A DNA stretch of 33,043 nt from Euprymna scolopes (GCA_024364805.1 CM044498.1:49258804-49291846); one strand, 5' to 3'; counted from the stretch's first letter, positions 1 through 11,027 are shown. Numbers and translations: made by a program. Notes: generated by a model not told the origin, from the letters alone.

Positions 1-921
1 CCCCCATCAAGCTCCAATGATGAAACAGAAAACGAGGGAAATAAAAGGATTGGAAGAAATCACAAGGCACTAACTCAGTTGAAATAACAACATAAACAAA
101 TAATTGATGAATTCACAAAAATGTTTCTGAGAAGAAAAGAAATAAGGAAATGGAAGAAAGTAAATAAGTCTTTATTCTTTGAAAATGAAATTTAAAAAAT
201 GTGGAGTTAACCAAATATATGTGGACATGAAAGAAAAGAGATAAAAGATTAGTCCCATGCTATCGAAAACAAAGAGAGCTGATTGTGTGTGTGTGTGTGT
301 GTGTGTGTAAGAATAAAGAAAAAAAGAGACATCGAAAAGCAGCAAAGGTTTGTCCAAACAAGTTTCTTTTATATTCTTTTATGGTTACAGTAAAATGTTA
401 TGTGTAAAAGATAAATGTAAAAAATCTGGTGTTAAAAATTGTGAAAAAAAGAACAAATGAAAGTATAATTTATCTTCTAAAGGAAATGGAGGAATAAAAC
501 AAAAAATAAAAAGGAAGTTACCTCTCCCCACACTGTATTTCTTTAGAATTTCAATAATCTTTTATTTTTTGTTATGTCTGATTTAAGTTTCTGTATATCA
601 AATTCTCAGAAGAAAGATATAAAACATGTGTTGACTTGAATAATTGATTAAAATGAGGAAATTTTTATAAGGAAAAGAAATATGCCTTCCATATCCTATA
701 ACATTATACGTCCGCGTTCATACTTTCACTGAACTCTTTTATTTTATTTTATTTGACTTTTCAATTTTGATTTGTTGTTTTCTTTTTATAAATAAAATAT
801 AAATATATGTTTCTCTGTGAGTTAGTTTTAACATTTTGATTGCTGATTTATTTGAAAATTCTAATTTTTGTTCATACATTTTTTGAACTATTGATAAAAT
901 CTTTTGCCCAGATTTTGAACA
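1..921. other. AT-rich non-coding DNA, no gene seen
   Basis: Both strands are AT-rich and every open frame is short and of biased composition. The only distinct structure is a TG dinucleotide run at 284-308. I see no splice-flanked exon, RNA gene or transposon end here. Confidence 0.6.
284..308. repeat. (TG)n microsatellite
   Basis: An uninterrupted TG dinucleotide run of about 25 bases. The short histidine/threonine-rich reading on the minus strand comes from this run and is not a gene. Confidence 0.95.
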
Positions 922-922
922 G

Positions 923-1063
923 TTGCCAAATATCCCTCTTAACCAAATATCCCTCTTAGCCAAATAACCCTCTTAGCCAAATAACCCTCTTAGCCAAATA
1001 TCCCTCTTAGCCAAATATCACTCTTAGCCAAATATCACTCTTAGCCAAATATCCCTCTTAGCC
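923..1063. repeat. 17-bp tandem array, about 8.3 copies
   Basis: The unit is TTAGCCAAATATCCCTC. Copies begin at about 923, 939, 956, 973, 990, 1007, 1024 and 1041, and a partial copy starts at 1058. They differ by one or two bases, mostly ATATCCC, ATAACCC or ATATCAC. There are no spacers, so this is a minisatellite and not a CRISPR array. It ends about 65 bases before the hAT transposon coding remnant and could lie within that element's 5' non-coding part, but the element's left end was not found. Confidence 0.93.
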
Positions 1064-1127
1064 TATATCTACTTCTAATTTTCAAATTGGCAATTAACCC
1101 TTAATCATGTTAAAGAAAAGGTAATGG

Positions 1128-1835
<708 letters not shown>

Positions 1836-1899
1836 AATGCTCCTTTCTCAATCAAGACCAAATCTAGAAATCGCTTGAGTGCACAGGCATACATACAAA

Positions 1900-1976
1900 T
1901 TGTTATCAGTAACAAGTTGTTATCAGTAACAAGTTGTTATCAGTAACAAATTGTTATCAGTAACAACTTGTTATCA
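1900..1976. repeat. 17-bp tandem array of a self-complementary unit
   Basis: Four full copies and a partial one of TTGTTATCAGTAACAAG, starting at 1900, 1917, 1934, 1951 and 1968. Each unit is itself an inverted repeat (TTGTTA, then TCAG, then TAACAA), so the array is a string of small hairpins. It sits at the point where the hAT coding remnant ends. Confidence 0.93.
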
Positions 1977-2439
1977 TTCTGAAAAAACTCTTATGCAATA
2001 AACAAGAACAAAAGAGTCATTAAATTCAAAATGGATTTTCAATTGAATTTTAAGCTTTGTAAAAAAAATCATGCATAGATAAAAATGTAATTTTTCGTCA
2101 AATGTTGTTTGAATGCAGTTTGTTGCATTTTTCATTTCCATATATTTCATTTGTTTTTCATACAGTATATTATTAAAAATTGATCATACAAACTTTCGTC
2201 TCTTTCAACTTAAATCGTCACATGTACTATAAAGGGTGTGAGAACATGTATTATTTTAGGGGTGCAAGAACATACATTATTTTTGGGGTACGGAACATCA
2301 AAAAGGTTGGGAACCACTGATCTAGAGCATTAGTCGATTCTCTACACAACTCCTGCTCCAACACTGGCTATGTCACTTTATACCATCCTTATCGAAGCTA
2401 TATAAAATGCAAATAAGATGGATAAACATAGCTTATAGT

Positions 2440-2760
2440 TGTAAGATAAGCTGATTTCTATGTAATACTCACCCAGCAGTTAGGGAAAACCATACAACAC
2501 ATGCCCTGATTTTATTTTAAGAGGGAGATCAGACAATGTCTGAACAACTGGTGTCAATGGGCATAAAGTTACCATAACTCTCTAATCAATACAGGAACAG
2601 AGTTGATGGATCGGGTAAAATCACTTTGCAGGATCGCTTATACATCGGGAAGCATGTTTCTATCCCTAGTGCTACGGCCAAGCCAACCAAATGCAGAACT
2701 TATTGCACCAGTTCTGCAAACAAAAGGAAACCAAAATTATATTATCTAGGGACCCAGCAT
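2440..2760 (+). mobile_element. Possible piggyBac-type transposase C-terminal remnant
   Basis: One + frame across about 2600-2760 contains KHVSIPSATAKPTKCRTYC followed by a KRKPKLYY segment and another cysteine. This resembles the cysteine-rich tail of PGBD/piggyBac transposases, in which a short IPxT..KxxPTxxCxxC stretch is followed by RKxxRYxC. Upstream sequence (2510-2560) is only weakly like the preceding region. No terminal repeat or TTAA pair was established. The match is short and frames are broken, so this is a tentative call. Confidence 0.28.
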
Positions 2761-2769
2761 TGCCCAGCT

Positions 2770-4860
2770 CAATAAATTAATGCTGGTGAAAATCGCCTCG
2801 ACATTGTCTAGTTTGATTCTGTGCAATCAGCCACGTCATAATAAGGAACCCATTTCCTCTCAGAAACGATTACACCTGCTATGCAGTCATGGGTAGTGAT
2901 GGTGAGAGGATGTAGAATAAAAATATGTTAATTGGGATAGGTCGTTATCTCGATTCTGATTGGAACTTGGTTTCTGTCTGGATATCGTTAAGCCGGATTT
3001 ATTTAGTACTTTCTTAAGAAGATAAATCTATCTAAATATATATATATATACTAACAGTATACAGCCGATATTACAACAACAAAAAGATTTATAGAATGTA
3101 ATAAAAAGAAAACTATGGTGTTTTCTTAAAAAATATTTGCTCTCGCAGACAGTTATCAAATGGCAAACGGTTTTTAAAAAATTCATTTATTTTAAATTTT
3201 TAAAAAGCAATAAAAATAATCAATTAAATGTTTAAACCTTTAATACATTGTGCATATTCTTTGTTTAATTTATTTTATGAAATGTAAAAATCTTATTTAA
3301 AATAAATGGATTTATTTTGTTTACATTCTAATATATTTCAGTTATTCTATGGACCTAACCGATAATTGCCCCTAGTGACCCAAGATAAAATTGATAGAAA
3401 TTTTCAATGATGTCTTCAAATTCTGTGAAATATTTAACCCTGATTCAAACTTATAACTAACTGTTAACATATACTTTGCTATAATATACAAACAAAAGTT
3501 CACTTTTTTATATATACTAGCTGACTTTGCTATATTTATTACTTGAAATACTTCAAATCAAAATTTTAAACAAATATTTCATAAATTTTTTGTAAAAGCA
3601 AAACTAAAAGTTTCACATTTATCTATATAAATAGATAAACATTAGCATTTGGGCAATTTTTAAACAAATTTTTATAAATAAATAAAAAAAAAATAATGTA
3701 CTAAAAAGAAAGAAGAAATCAGTTCGCCTGAACGTGTGTGTGTGGGAATGATCTTTTTATTAAGTTCAATTTAGTTGTTAAAAATCAAGTCAGTCCCCCT
3801 AAAGTCTAGAAAAGAATATTTAAACACAAGTGTGAAATATTTTGTGTACGGAATCAAAACAATCATTGAATTTAAAAATGAAAAATACAGAATCATTAAT
3901 AGGAAGAGGAAAGAAAGGGAGAAAAAGCGAGCAAGACAGCTATTGAGCCACCCTCTCCCTCTCTTTTTTCTCCTCACTTATGCCTGTTAGTAAAAATTCT
4001 AGAAAGTGATGTGGGTTAAATTTAAGAAAGGTTTTTAGTAAGTTATTTATTCTTTTTATCAAATCCATTTAATTACTGTGAGTATCGATGAAGCTATTAC
4101 ATATATAGACAAAATAGAGCAATAAAATTATAAATGATTAGCACTTCACATTTATTTATTGTGAACTGTTTAAAAAAATACTTAAGTATGTGCATATGTT
4201 TAAGTAGTAAGTACAAAATTTGTATCTAAACTAATTAACTGATCAGTGTGAATTTTGAACTGCAGCTGCCAGGTATGAATGGCTGTAATGTGGCATAGAA
4301 TTAGGTGAAATGAGTTGTATGCTAAAACAATAAAAGAGATGTGAAAGTTTTTGTGAAAATTCAGAATGTTTGTGACTTACAAATGTTATTAGACATTAGT
4401 TACTTAATATTCGTTAAATTTCAGTTTCTTTTGTGTATTTTAAAGAGTTTTGAAGTGGCATAAAAATGTACACAGCCTCCCATTTTAAAATTTAAAAACT
4501 TCATATTTGCATTCAATTTTATCCATATTCGTTAGTCACCAATTTAGACTCTTTGAATTCAAATTTCTTAATAAGAACCCTGAAGCTTAAGGCTTAATTT
4601 TTAGACATTTTCTAGAATCAAAATCATTTAATGGATTTTGACAAAAATTGGAATAAGTATTTTAGACATAAGGTTTATTGGCATTCTTTCACGAGGAAAC
4701 ATAAAAGTGGATCTATTTGAGAAATTAATTTCGCTAATTTTATGATGGGTATTGTCCTAATAAATATATAATTTTTGGTTTAGTTTGGTGGAAAAATATC
4801 TAACCAAGTGTTTGATTATTTCATAATAAAAACATATTTATTTATTAATAATATATACAT
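2770..4860. other. AT-rich non-coding DNA, no gene seen
   Basis: Short TA runs occur near 3038-3050 and TG runs near 3733-3743. The strings after TA runs at 3050 and 3518 (TACTAACAG and TACTAGCTGACTTTGC) weakly recall a cephalopod repeat that starts in TA microsatellites, but they are too diverged to call. The open frames at 3771-3990 are lysine- or phenylalanine-rich readings of biased sequence. Confidence 0.5.
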
Positions 4861-4870
4861 ACATGTATGT

Positions 4871-4968
4871 ATGTAGATCTCTATTTAAATTTGGAGACAG
4901 TCAACAGGACTGACAGATTCTCCCCACAAGGTTGATTCTGTTGTGTCTCTAAACTTAGATCTACATAA
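4871..4968. repeat. Imperfect inverted repeat, about 98 bp
   Basis: TATGTAGATCT at 4871 pairs with AGATCTACATA ending near 4968. Inside that, a GGAGACAG stretch pairs with a TGTGTCTC stretch. The arms enclose a loop with CAACAGGACTGACAGATTC. It may be a small fold-back element; neither ends nor target duplication are clear. Confidence 0.5.
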
Positions 4969-5183
4969 CCTCTGTTACCAATATTGCCCTGCTCATATAT
5001 TTATAGCAACTACTACAAATAGTGGTTAATATATATAATTCATAAAAAAATGGTAGAAATGTTTTTAAATATTGTATGCTTATTTATTTTCATTCAAATC
5101 CATGAACATAAACTGATTCTTCCAAAAATGATACTTTCTTAATAATATATTAATAATTTATGAATAAAATATGCATATTTATA

Positions 5184-5345
5184 TATGACCAACCAATGAG
5201 TTTAAAAGAAACAGAGTATTTTTCATGTGATTACATATCAACAGCTTGAAAATATATCCGAGGAAAGTAAAGTTAACCAATATTCTTACTTTACCATTAT
5301 TTAGATTTCCCAAAAGCCCAATGCCAACAAAATGGTGAGAAATGT
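5184..5345. repeat. Diverged direct repeat, copy 1 (copy 2 at 5783-5985)
   Basis: Copy 1 has TGACCAACCAATGAGTTTAA, then CAGCTTGAAAATATATCC, then TTAACCAATATTC and ATTTCCCAAAAG. Copy 2 has TGACCCACCAATGATTTTAA, CAGCCTGGAAATATATC, then TCAACCGATATTTT and ATTTCCCATATG in the same order. Copy 2 has about 70-80 extra bases in the middle. The family is unknown. Confidence 0.45.
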
Positions 5346-5782
5346 TTCCATGAAAAACTACCAAACATTGCATTATTGTTTTCATCTGGTAAGAAATCTG
5401 CAGATTCTCAAACATTTTCCAATGGAATCCCCCGCCTCTCCGATTTCGTTCTGCTGCCATTATCTCATACTTGCAAATATTCATGGATTAATCAGATTTT
5501 ATAATCCCAAAGAAAACATTTAACACTTTTCTTGAAAACGTTTCAGTGGATGCCAATAATCATTGACATGTTATGATTTATTTTTTCCCTCTTCTTCCTT
5601 GTCTTTTTTTTTTTTTTTAGATTCTTCCATTATCTTCTCCTTTCCATTTCATTTTCTTCATTTTTATATTTTTATTTGAAATCAGTTATTACCTTTGGTA
5701 GTTTCTGTCTTTTTCTAACAAGAAATAACAAGATCACAAACATAAGATACATAAGAGAATTTGAAAATCTTAAATAAAAACC

Positions 5783-5985
5783 CATGACCCACCAATGATT
5801 TTAACTGAGAATTTTTTTTAACAGCCTGGAAATATATCTACAAAAAGTTATTAAAAGTAGACTTTAGGGATCACTTTTCTGGGTAAATTTAGCATATAAT
5901 TATCATACACTTCCTGACCAGAAATCTTAGGAAAGAATGGTCAACCGATATTTTTATTTACTCATTTTAAAAATTTCCCATATGG
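5783..5985. repeat. Diverged direct repeat, copy 2
   Basis: Same ordered blocks as the copy at 5184-5345, but with a longer middle. Together they suggest either an old local duplication or two insertions of one dispersed repeat. Confidence 0.42.
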
Positions 5986-6520
5986 TGGCCGCATAAGCGA
6001 CTACAAGGAACAAAAAAAAAAAGAAGATAAATAACTTTTTTTTGCTGCAAAACAAACAAAAATACAAGTAGGGTATTTGAGCAGTGCATTTTTCCCCCTT
6101 TCTGTTTTGAACAAACTCTAAATCTGATTCTTCTAGTTGCTGAAACATGTGATGCTGGCAGTTTCGTAAACGAAGGGTAAAAACTAATGCATTTCGTTCT
6201 TTTATCTAAAATAATAGAAATAAACTGAATAATGATTCGGCCAAGTATATTTTGACTTCATACCCACTTTCTTAACCCACACTTTGAAACTGTGCCAAAT
6301 TCAATCTATAGTTGTTTTTCTGGATTTATTCACAGGTCATAAAATTTTCCGAGTGGTTGATAAAAAATATCAGCAAAACCTAATTCACTCCCTGATATTT
6401 TTGTAAATAGGCCAATCAACATTGGACTCGGTTTTATATATCTAATATACGAAGTAATTTCGATCTGTCAGTATAGATACATTTATTGAGGATGAAACGT
6501 GTTGCAAAATAAATATATGG

Positions 6521-6583
6521 GTCATCATCATCATCAACAGTATATTCAGTGTAACGTCTATTTTACGTGCTAGTATGTGTTAG
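6521..6583 (+). mobile_element. Cephalopod CATCATCAT-type SINE-like repeat, diverged copy
   Basis: A CATCATCATCATC run is followed by TAACGTCTATTTTACGTGCT and AGTATGTGTTAG. I recall a very common octopus/squid repeat reading (CAT)n...TAACGTCCATTTTCCATGCTGGCATGGGTTGG, and this copy aligns to it along about 32 bases with several transitions. It is the best clue to the lineage of the window. Identification is from memory. Confidence 0.65.
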
Positions 6584-6589
6584 ATTTGC

Positions 6590-8225
6590 ATTCAATTTTT
6601 TCGTGATATTACTATGAAGTGAGAAGATTTATTATCCTACAGAAATAAGTACTCTTACTTCCACTAATTCACAAGCCAGAGAATTTTACATTAATCCTCC
6701 CCCAAAAGATTTGGCATGAAAAATAATTATTAAAAAACGTTTCTAATAATTAATGTTAAAAGCAAGAAAAAATATCCTTAATTCTTCTAGAAGAGGGAAC
6801 AGTAAATAAACGAAATGTTTATTTTTGGTAATTAAAGTTTGGCATTAATGTTTATATTCAGTAAGTAATGTATGATATCTATGTTGAAAAGAAAAATAAA
6901 TATAGCAGGCATGTCAGAAATTACAAAATTAGTTATCTTTTCTGTTCATTATTTTGGTCAGGAAATGAATAATCATTGACCCTTGGTCAGCAATTGGGTG
7001 ATCATTTTGTGTTAAATTTTATATAGTAACGTGAAATAATTTCATATATTTTTAAATCCTTTCTCTGCAGATAGATATGCATGCTACTGACATGTCATTC
7101 TCATCATGTGAAAATATAGAATTTCATGTTTTTTACATTAAAAATCGTAGGAATCAACAATAAACATTTTCCAAACAAATTAGGTTTCAGTGCAAGTTTA
7201 AATCTTAGTTTCCAACATCATAACAATTATTTCATTTTATGAATGTCGATTTTACTTGACTTTCTTTCCCTTTATCATTTTTTTGTTCTTTATATTTCCT
7301 CTTTTCTTCTCTTGTATTCATCTTTTTTTCTCTCCCTTTGTTTTCTATTCTTCATCTTGCTTTTTTGCCATTTTTTTGTTCAACACCAAAAAGAAGTCTA
7401 GCATTTAGTCCTTGTCACCTCTTTGTTTCTTCTCTTGCATTCTCTTCTGTTTCTAATTAATATTCAATTTTTTTTTTCGATTTCATAAGAGTTCATTATT
7501 CAGCCAAGAAAGTGAAAATAAGACTAAGATTATTGCAATCCATTTTTCATAAGTACTTCTTAGGCTGTGAAATTGTTAAAATAAACTCCACATTCTCTAC
7601 AATGTATTTTCTTTTAGATCTTTTTAGATTCTTGATGTTCATATTTCATTTCATCTTATTTGAATGTCAATCTCAACACACATATATCAACAATTTAAAG
7701 TAAGTCTTTTTAGCTCTCAGCAAAATTAGACTTTTCATGATTCATCATTTCATTGCAGCAAATAAACAATAAATTGCAGAGAACAAGTTAGAACTATAAG
7801 CGTATACATACCCACACAGCGTATTACATAATCATTTCATGTCTCCACATAAACTGTTATAAGGAGATATAATCCTTTATGTATTGATTTTCAGTGTTTA
7901 CTTCAATAGTGTTCAATACATGAGTAGTGCTAGAGAGGTTGTGCCCTAAAATCTCTTTAAAATACTCCAAATAATCTGAAATTTGGGGAATATTTATTAA
8001 TTGGTGTGTATTACGAATTGCTAAAAATGCAAACAAAATGAGAGGTATCTGAATTTTCACAAAAGCCTTTCCACTTGAGTATAAAACTAAATAGAGCCCA
8101 CGTGATTGACTTTTACACTTAGCAGCTGTGCTCCAAAATTCATAATGATTAGTTAATTAATTTTAAAGTGACAGTAATATATAAATATAAATATACCTAA
8201 TTTTATATAAAAAGGCGTGTGTTTA
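6590..8225. other. AT-rich non-coding DNA, no gene seen
   Basis: The region contains a T/C-rich stretch at 7255-7480. A minus-strand open frame near 7857-8085 has a hydrophobic start (KIQIPLILFAFLAI), but I do not recognise it, and it has neither a convincing ATG nor paired splice sites. Nothing else is supported. Confidence 0.45.
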
Positions 8226-8228
8226 TAT

Positions 8229-8287
8229 ATATTGTTTTTAAAACATAATTATCCACACAGTGGATAATTATGTTTTAAAAGCAATAC
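8229..8287. mobile_element. Short fold-back element with TA flanks
   Basis: The arm at 8236-8256 (21 bases, reading TTTTAAAACATAATTATCC and two more) is perfectly complementary to 8260-8280, with a 3-base loop. After one wobble position pairing resumes with ATTG outside the left arm and CAAT outside the right arm. TA lies at both outer edges, as expected for a TA-targeting MITE. Confidence 0.7.
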
Positions 8288-8371
8288 ATATGCCACTCCC
8301 CATTTGTGGGTACCAAATTGGTCAAAGAGAAAATTATTCCCAACTCGTAAAGGTAAAAATGCACTTTCGTA

Positions 8372-8494
8372 TAAATAATTAAAGTCATTCAGAAACTATT
8401 GCAAAGAAAAACAAATAAACAACACACACGTGTATGTGTATGTTGTTTATTTGTTTTTCTTTGCAATACTTTTTGAATGATTTTAATTATTATA
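8372..8494. mobile_element. Fold-back (MITE-like) element, about 50-bp arms
   Basis: The segment 8401-8424 (GCAAAGAAAAACAAATAAAC then AACA) is perfectly complementary to 8441-8464. Complementarity continues outward to about 8376 and 8490 with roughly three mismatches. The loop (8425-8440) is a CACACGTGTATGTGTA stretch. TA lies at both outer edges. It sits only about 90 bases from the hairpin at 8229-8287. Confidence 0.8.
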
Positions 8495-8499
8495 TATAT

Positions 8500-9224
8500 T
8501 GTTACGTTTAAATTGTGTAACAATTAAAAATATGGACGATATGAAACATGATTTTCGGAAAATGATATTTTCCTTTATTTTCAACAATAACAAAATAAAC
8601 AAATAAGGTGATTCACAAATATTTACAACAATAAAAAAAAAAACGAAAAGAAAAAAGGTCAGTTAACAAAAATACCGTTATTTTGGATTACTACTATCAC
8701 AAATTAAAATACGGCTTGTTGAAACTCAAGGTTGACAACTAGAACGAGGAGGTGGAGGGTAAGGGAAGTAGTCCAAATTAAGAACGGCTACAGGCCAGTC
8801 TTCTATTAACAACGAAATTCAATGACTATAAAAATTTCTTTTGGTTTTTTCTTTTAAAAGTTTGGTCAATGAGATTATTTCAAAATTGTATTTATCACTA
8901 GTCCAGAGGGCTTTTCTGCAGCTTTCCGTGGGTTGGAGGGATGTAATTTTTTTCTTTTTGGTTTGGATTCTTTTGGCTGGACATATCCGTGAATCATAGA
9001 CCGGAGTTATCTTGACGGGACCAAGTTGATAACTGGTTTGTTTCCCTCTCCACTTTTATTTATGACATCTTAACCCATTCTAGATTATTGCCGAACCCTC
9101 TGGGACTTTCCAGATACTTCTAAAACCTTCTACTCTTTCTAACTATTCTCTGGTCTTTAAACTATCTCTTGAATTAAAACTTTTGAGGTTTGATCATTAG
9201 GGGTGCCTAGAATATGATAGCACA
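8500..9224 (-). mobile_element. Possible solo LTR fossil (minus orientation)
   Basis: Read on the minus strand, the block starts TGTGCTATCATATTC and ends TTTAAACGTAACA, that is TG...CA. It has an AATAAA-type poly(A) signal roughly 80 bases before its end, a layout normal for an LTR. The 5' half holds several CTAGA/TTCTAGA-like motifs and a GGGACTTTCC string at 9102-9111 on the + strand. No coding part adjoins it and the immediate flanks show no clear target duplication, so the LTR call is inference. Confidence 0.35.
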
Positions 9225-9280
9225 CGTTTTAAACGGTTTTATTGATTTTTTATTATTATTTTATAGAAATGCTCTCTCAT

Positions 9281-9283
<3 letters not shown>

Positions 9284-9332
<49 letters not shown>
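9284..9332. repeat. (AT)n microsatellite
   Basis: An uninterrupted AT run of about 48 bases. The isoleucine/tyrosine-alternating minus-strand reading is a product of this run. Confidence 0.95.
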
Positions 9333-9338
<6 letters not shown>

Positions 9339-9819
9339 AACTACCGTTATCTCTTGGGTTAATATTTGTTATATAGGTACTAGTGCATTTTATGAACCGG
9401 ATGTATGTAAGCGTCCACTTGTGTTGGCTGAAACCTGGCATAAAATGCTGGAACATGGCGATTGCTGGTTGGGGAGTAGTCAAATTGATCAGTCTATCAA
9501 AAGGCAACAACAATCCCGAATGTGATCATCAAATGAGAAGTCACAAAATTGGCAGACGACTTTTGATAAATTTTGTGAAAAATATATTTTACATTCTTAA
9601 TTGTTAAATAATTTTTGCTTCTTAAAACTTAAAATTATCTTACAAAAAACAAATTAAAACGTGTGCAAATTTCTCTTAAAAAAATTACAAATGAAATGTT
9701 ATTTTCTGTTTCATACCATTTGTAAAATTTACATGGTGTCACTCGGTATATTACAGCAATTTATGTCAAACCTGAGTAGATATTTACATATGTTTGGTTA
9801 AAAAAAATGCACAAGCATC

Positions 9820-9820
<1 letters not shown>
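9333..9820. other. Non-coding DNA, no gene recognised
   Basis: Overlapping open frames on both strands at 9383-9607 show no recognisable domain. The sequence around 9380-9540 is less AT-rich than its flanks and may be an unidentified repeat fragment. Confidence 0.4.

Positions 9821-9902
<82 letters not shown>
9821..9902. repeat. (AT)n microsatellite, about 80 bp
   Basis: A long pure AT run immediately to the left of the dispersed repeat copy that starts at 9903. The other copy of that repeat, at 29852, is also preceded by a TA run. Confidence 0.95.
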
Positions 9903-9904
<2 letters not shown>

Positions 9905-10105
9905 GAGCAAACAGTTAATAAAACATTTTAAAAAACACTTTGAAAAAGAGTTAAAAACATATTTTATCTGAAAAGGAAACACTTGATAAGTGAATAGTCC
10001 TTAATTCATGGAGTTTCAAAGAAATACTTTCCTTCTCATCAGTCTATCAAAATTAGCAAAATCCGAGATCGAATTTTGCATACAAAAGTATTTGATGTAA
10101 CAACA
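9903..10105. repeat. Dispersed repeat, copy A (copy B at 29852-30054)
   Basis: The two copies share ordered strings such as GTTAATAAAACAT, TTGAAAAAGAGTTAAAAAC, AATAGTCCTTAAT, GGAGTTTC, CCTTCTCATCAG and ATTTTGCAT. By eye they are about 80-85% identical over 200 bases. Both copies start directly after a TA microsatellite. No coding capacity or terminal repeats were seen, so the class is unknown. Confidence 0.85.
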
Positions 10106-10240
10106 ACTAAGTCAAAAATCTTACTTGATAACAAAAAAGTGAAGCAGAGGGAATATGATGAAGAAAAAGGTGATTACACGTGAATGGATAGTCTGGTGAA
10201 AGATAAATAATCCAATGACGGTAAAATCCAAAAATTTTAT

Positions 10241-10266
10241 TTTATATATATATATATATATATATC
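10241..10266. repeat. (TA)n microsatellite
   Basis: A pure TA run directly before the LINE fragment that starts at 10268. It may follow the right end of the dispersed repeat family at 9903-10105. Confidence 0.9.
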
Positions 10267-10267
10267 T

Positions 10268-10783
10268 GCTCTTGTATCTAAGGAACTTCAACATTATGAC
10301 ATTGACATACATGCTCTGGCTGATGAGGGACAGTTTTCTAACCGTGCAAAGGTTAAGTGTGTTGTGAAGGTCTTATACAGCCTACTGCGTGCGGTTTACA
10401 GACCATCCAGATCACCTATCACTCCTTTGTGTTTGAAGGATGGTGGGGATCTTCTTTGAGACCCTACCAACATTCTTCATAGATGGAAGGAGTATTTCGA
10501 TGACCTCCTGACAAGCCTTTTTACATTGATCAGGAGTGTGTTAGGTTGATTCCTAGCAATCCAGTCAAGGATATCTTGGCAGAGGTTCCCTCTCTCCAGG
10601 AGGTTGAAGCAGCTGTCCATAAGCTGAACAATGGAAAGTCTCCTGACACGAATCGTTTGCATGCAGAGATCTTTAAATGTTCTGGACCCAAGATGATACA
10701 ATGCTTAGCGAAATTGTTGCAGACTGCTTGGCGGGATGAGTGTATTCCGCAGGCTAGGCGGGATGCATTGATGGTGGTGCTAT
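10268..10783 (+). pseudogene. Non-LTR retrotransposon (LINE) fragment: endonuclease start fused to RT start
   Basis: 10268-10340 reads ALVSKELQHYDIDIHALADE, like the first strand of an AP-type LINE endonuclease (RELxxYNIDIAALSETRL in intact relatives). The frame then passes straight to the linker before the RT (LLRAVYRPSRSPITPL, HRWKEYFDDLL) and into the N-terminal RT block (10546-10783): PSLQEVEAAVHKLNNGKSPD, then AEIFKCSGPKMI, then RRDALMVVLY. Most of the endonuclease is missing, stops interrupt the linker (after GGDLL and after RSVLG), and the RT is cut off before its catalytic YADD block. The clade is unassigned. Confidence 0.85.
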
Positions 10784-10789
10784 ACAACC

Positions 10790-11027
10790 TTTACATAAGA
10801 AAATATCTCATGTATTGTTACAGATTTGTTCTTAGTCTAGGGGTATCAGAAGGCCTCAAACATATCAATGAAAAATGAAAGAGTAAAAAAGATCATTTGA
10901 AAAGAAAAACAAATTTTTATTAACAAAAAAAAGGAAAAACAAAATCAAAAATAGTAAAGAAAACGAAATGTCTAATTTTTTCTTTTTTTAAAAATGAAGG
11001 TCACTACTTATCAAGGCCCAGAAGCCA
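10790..11027. other. A-rich non-coding stretch
   Basis: This lies between the + strand LINE fragment and the minus-strand LINE tail. Its right half (A/T-rich, about 10900-11000) is in the right place to be the 3' untranslated region and poly(A)-like tail of the minus-strand LINE remnant. Confidence 0.4.

Larger units (their letters stand above)
4970..6520. other. AT-rich non-coding DNA with a weak local duplication
   Basis: No exon or RNA gene is evident. The region holds two partly similar blocks (about 5184-5345 and 5783-5985) and a pyrimidine-rich stretch at 5585-5660. Open frames near 5179-5523 read through one of the duplicated blocks and show no recognisable domain. Confidence 0.45.

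Noticed and set aside
923-1063. Regular short repeats that could suggest a CRISPR array (also 1900-1976 and 14833-15060)
   Set aside because: Units abut one another with no unique spacers, and the window is eukaryotic; these are minisatellites.
5179-5484. 101-residue minus-strand open frame
   Set aside because: It lies over a block that is loosely duplicated at 5783-5985, where the frame is not kept. No domain is recognisable.
7857-8085. Minus-strand open frame with a hydrophobic start, like a secreted protein
   Set aside because: It starts at GTG with no good ATG, the upstream frame stays open so the start is not real, no paired splice sites stand out, and I recognise no family.
9495-10056. 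Shared ATCAGTCTATCAAAA string at about 9490-9504 and 10039-10053
   Set aside because: Only 15 bases match and the flanks do not. It is too short to call a repeat or a target duplication.
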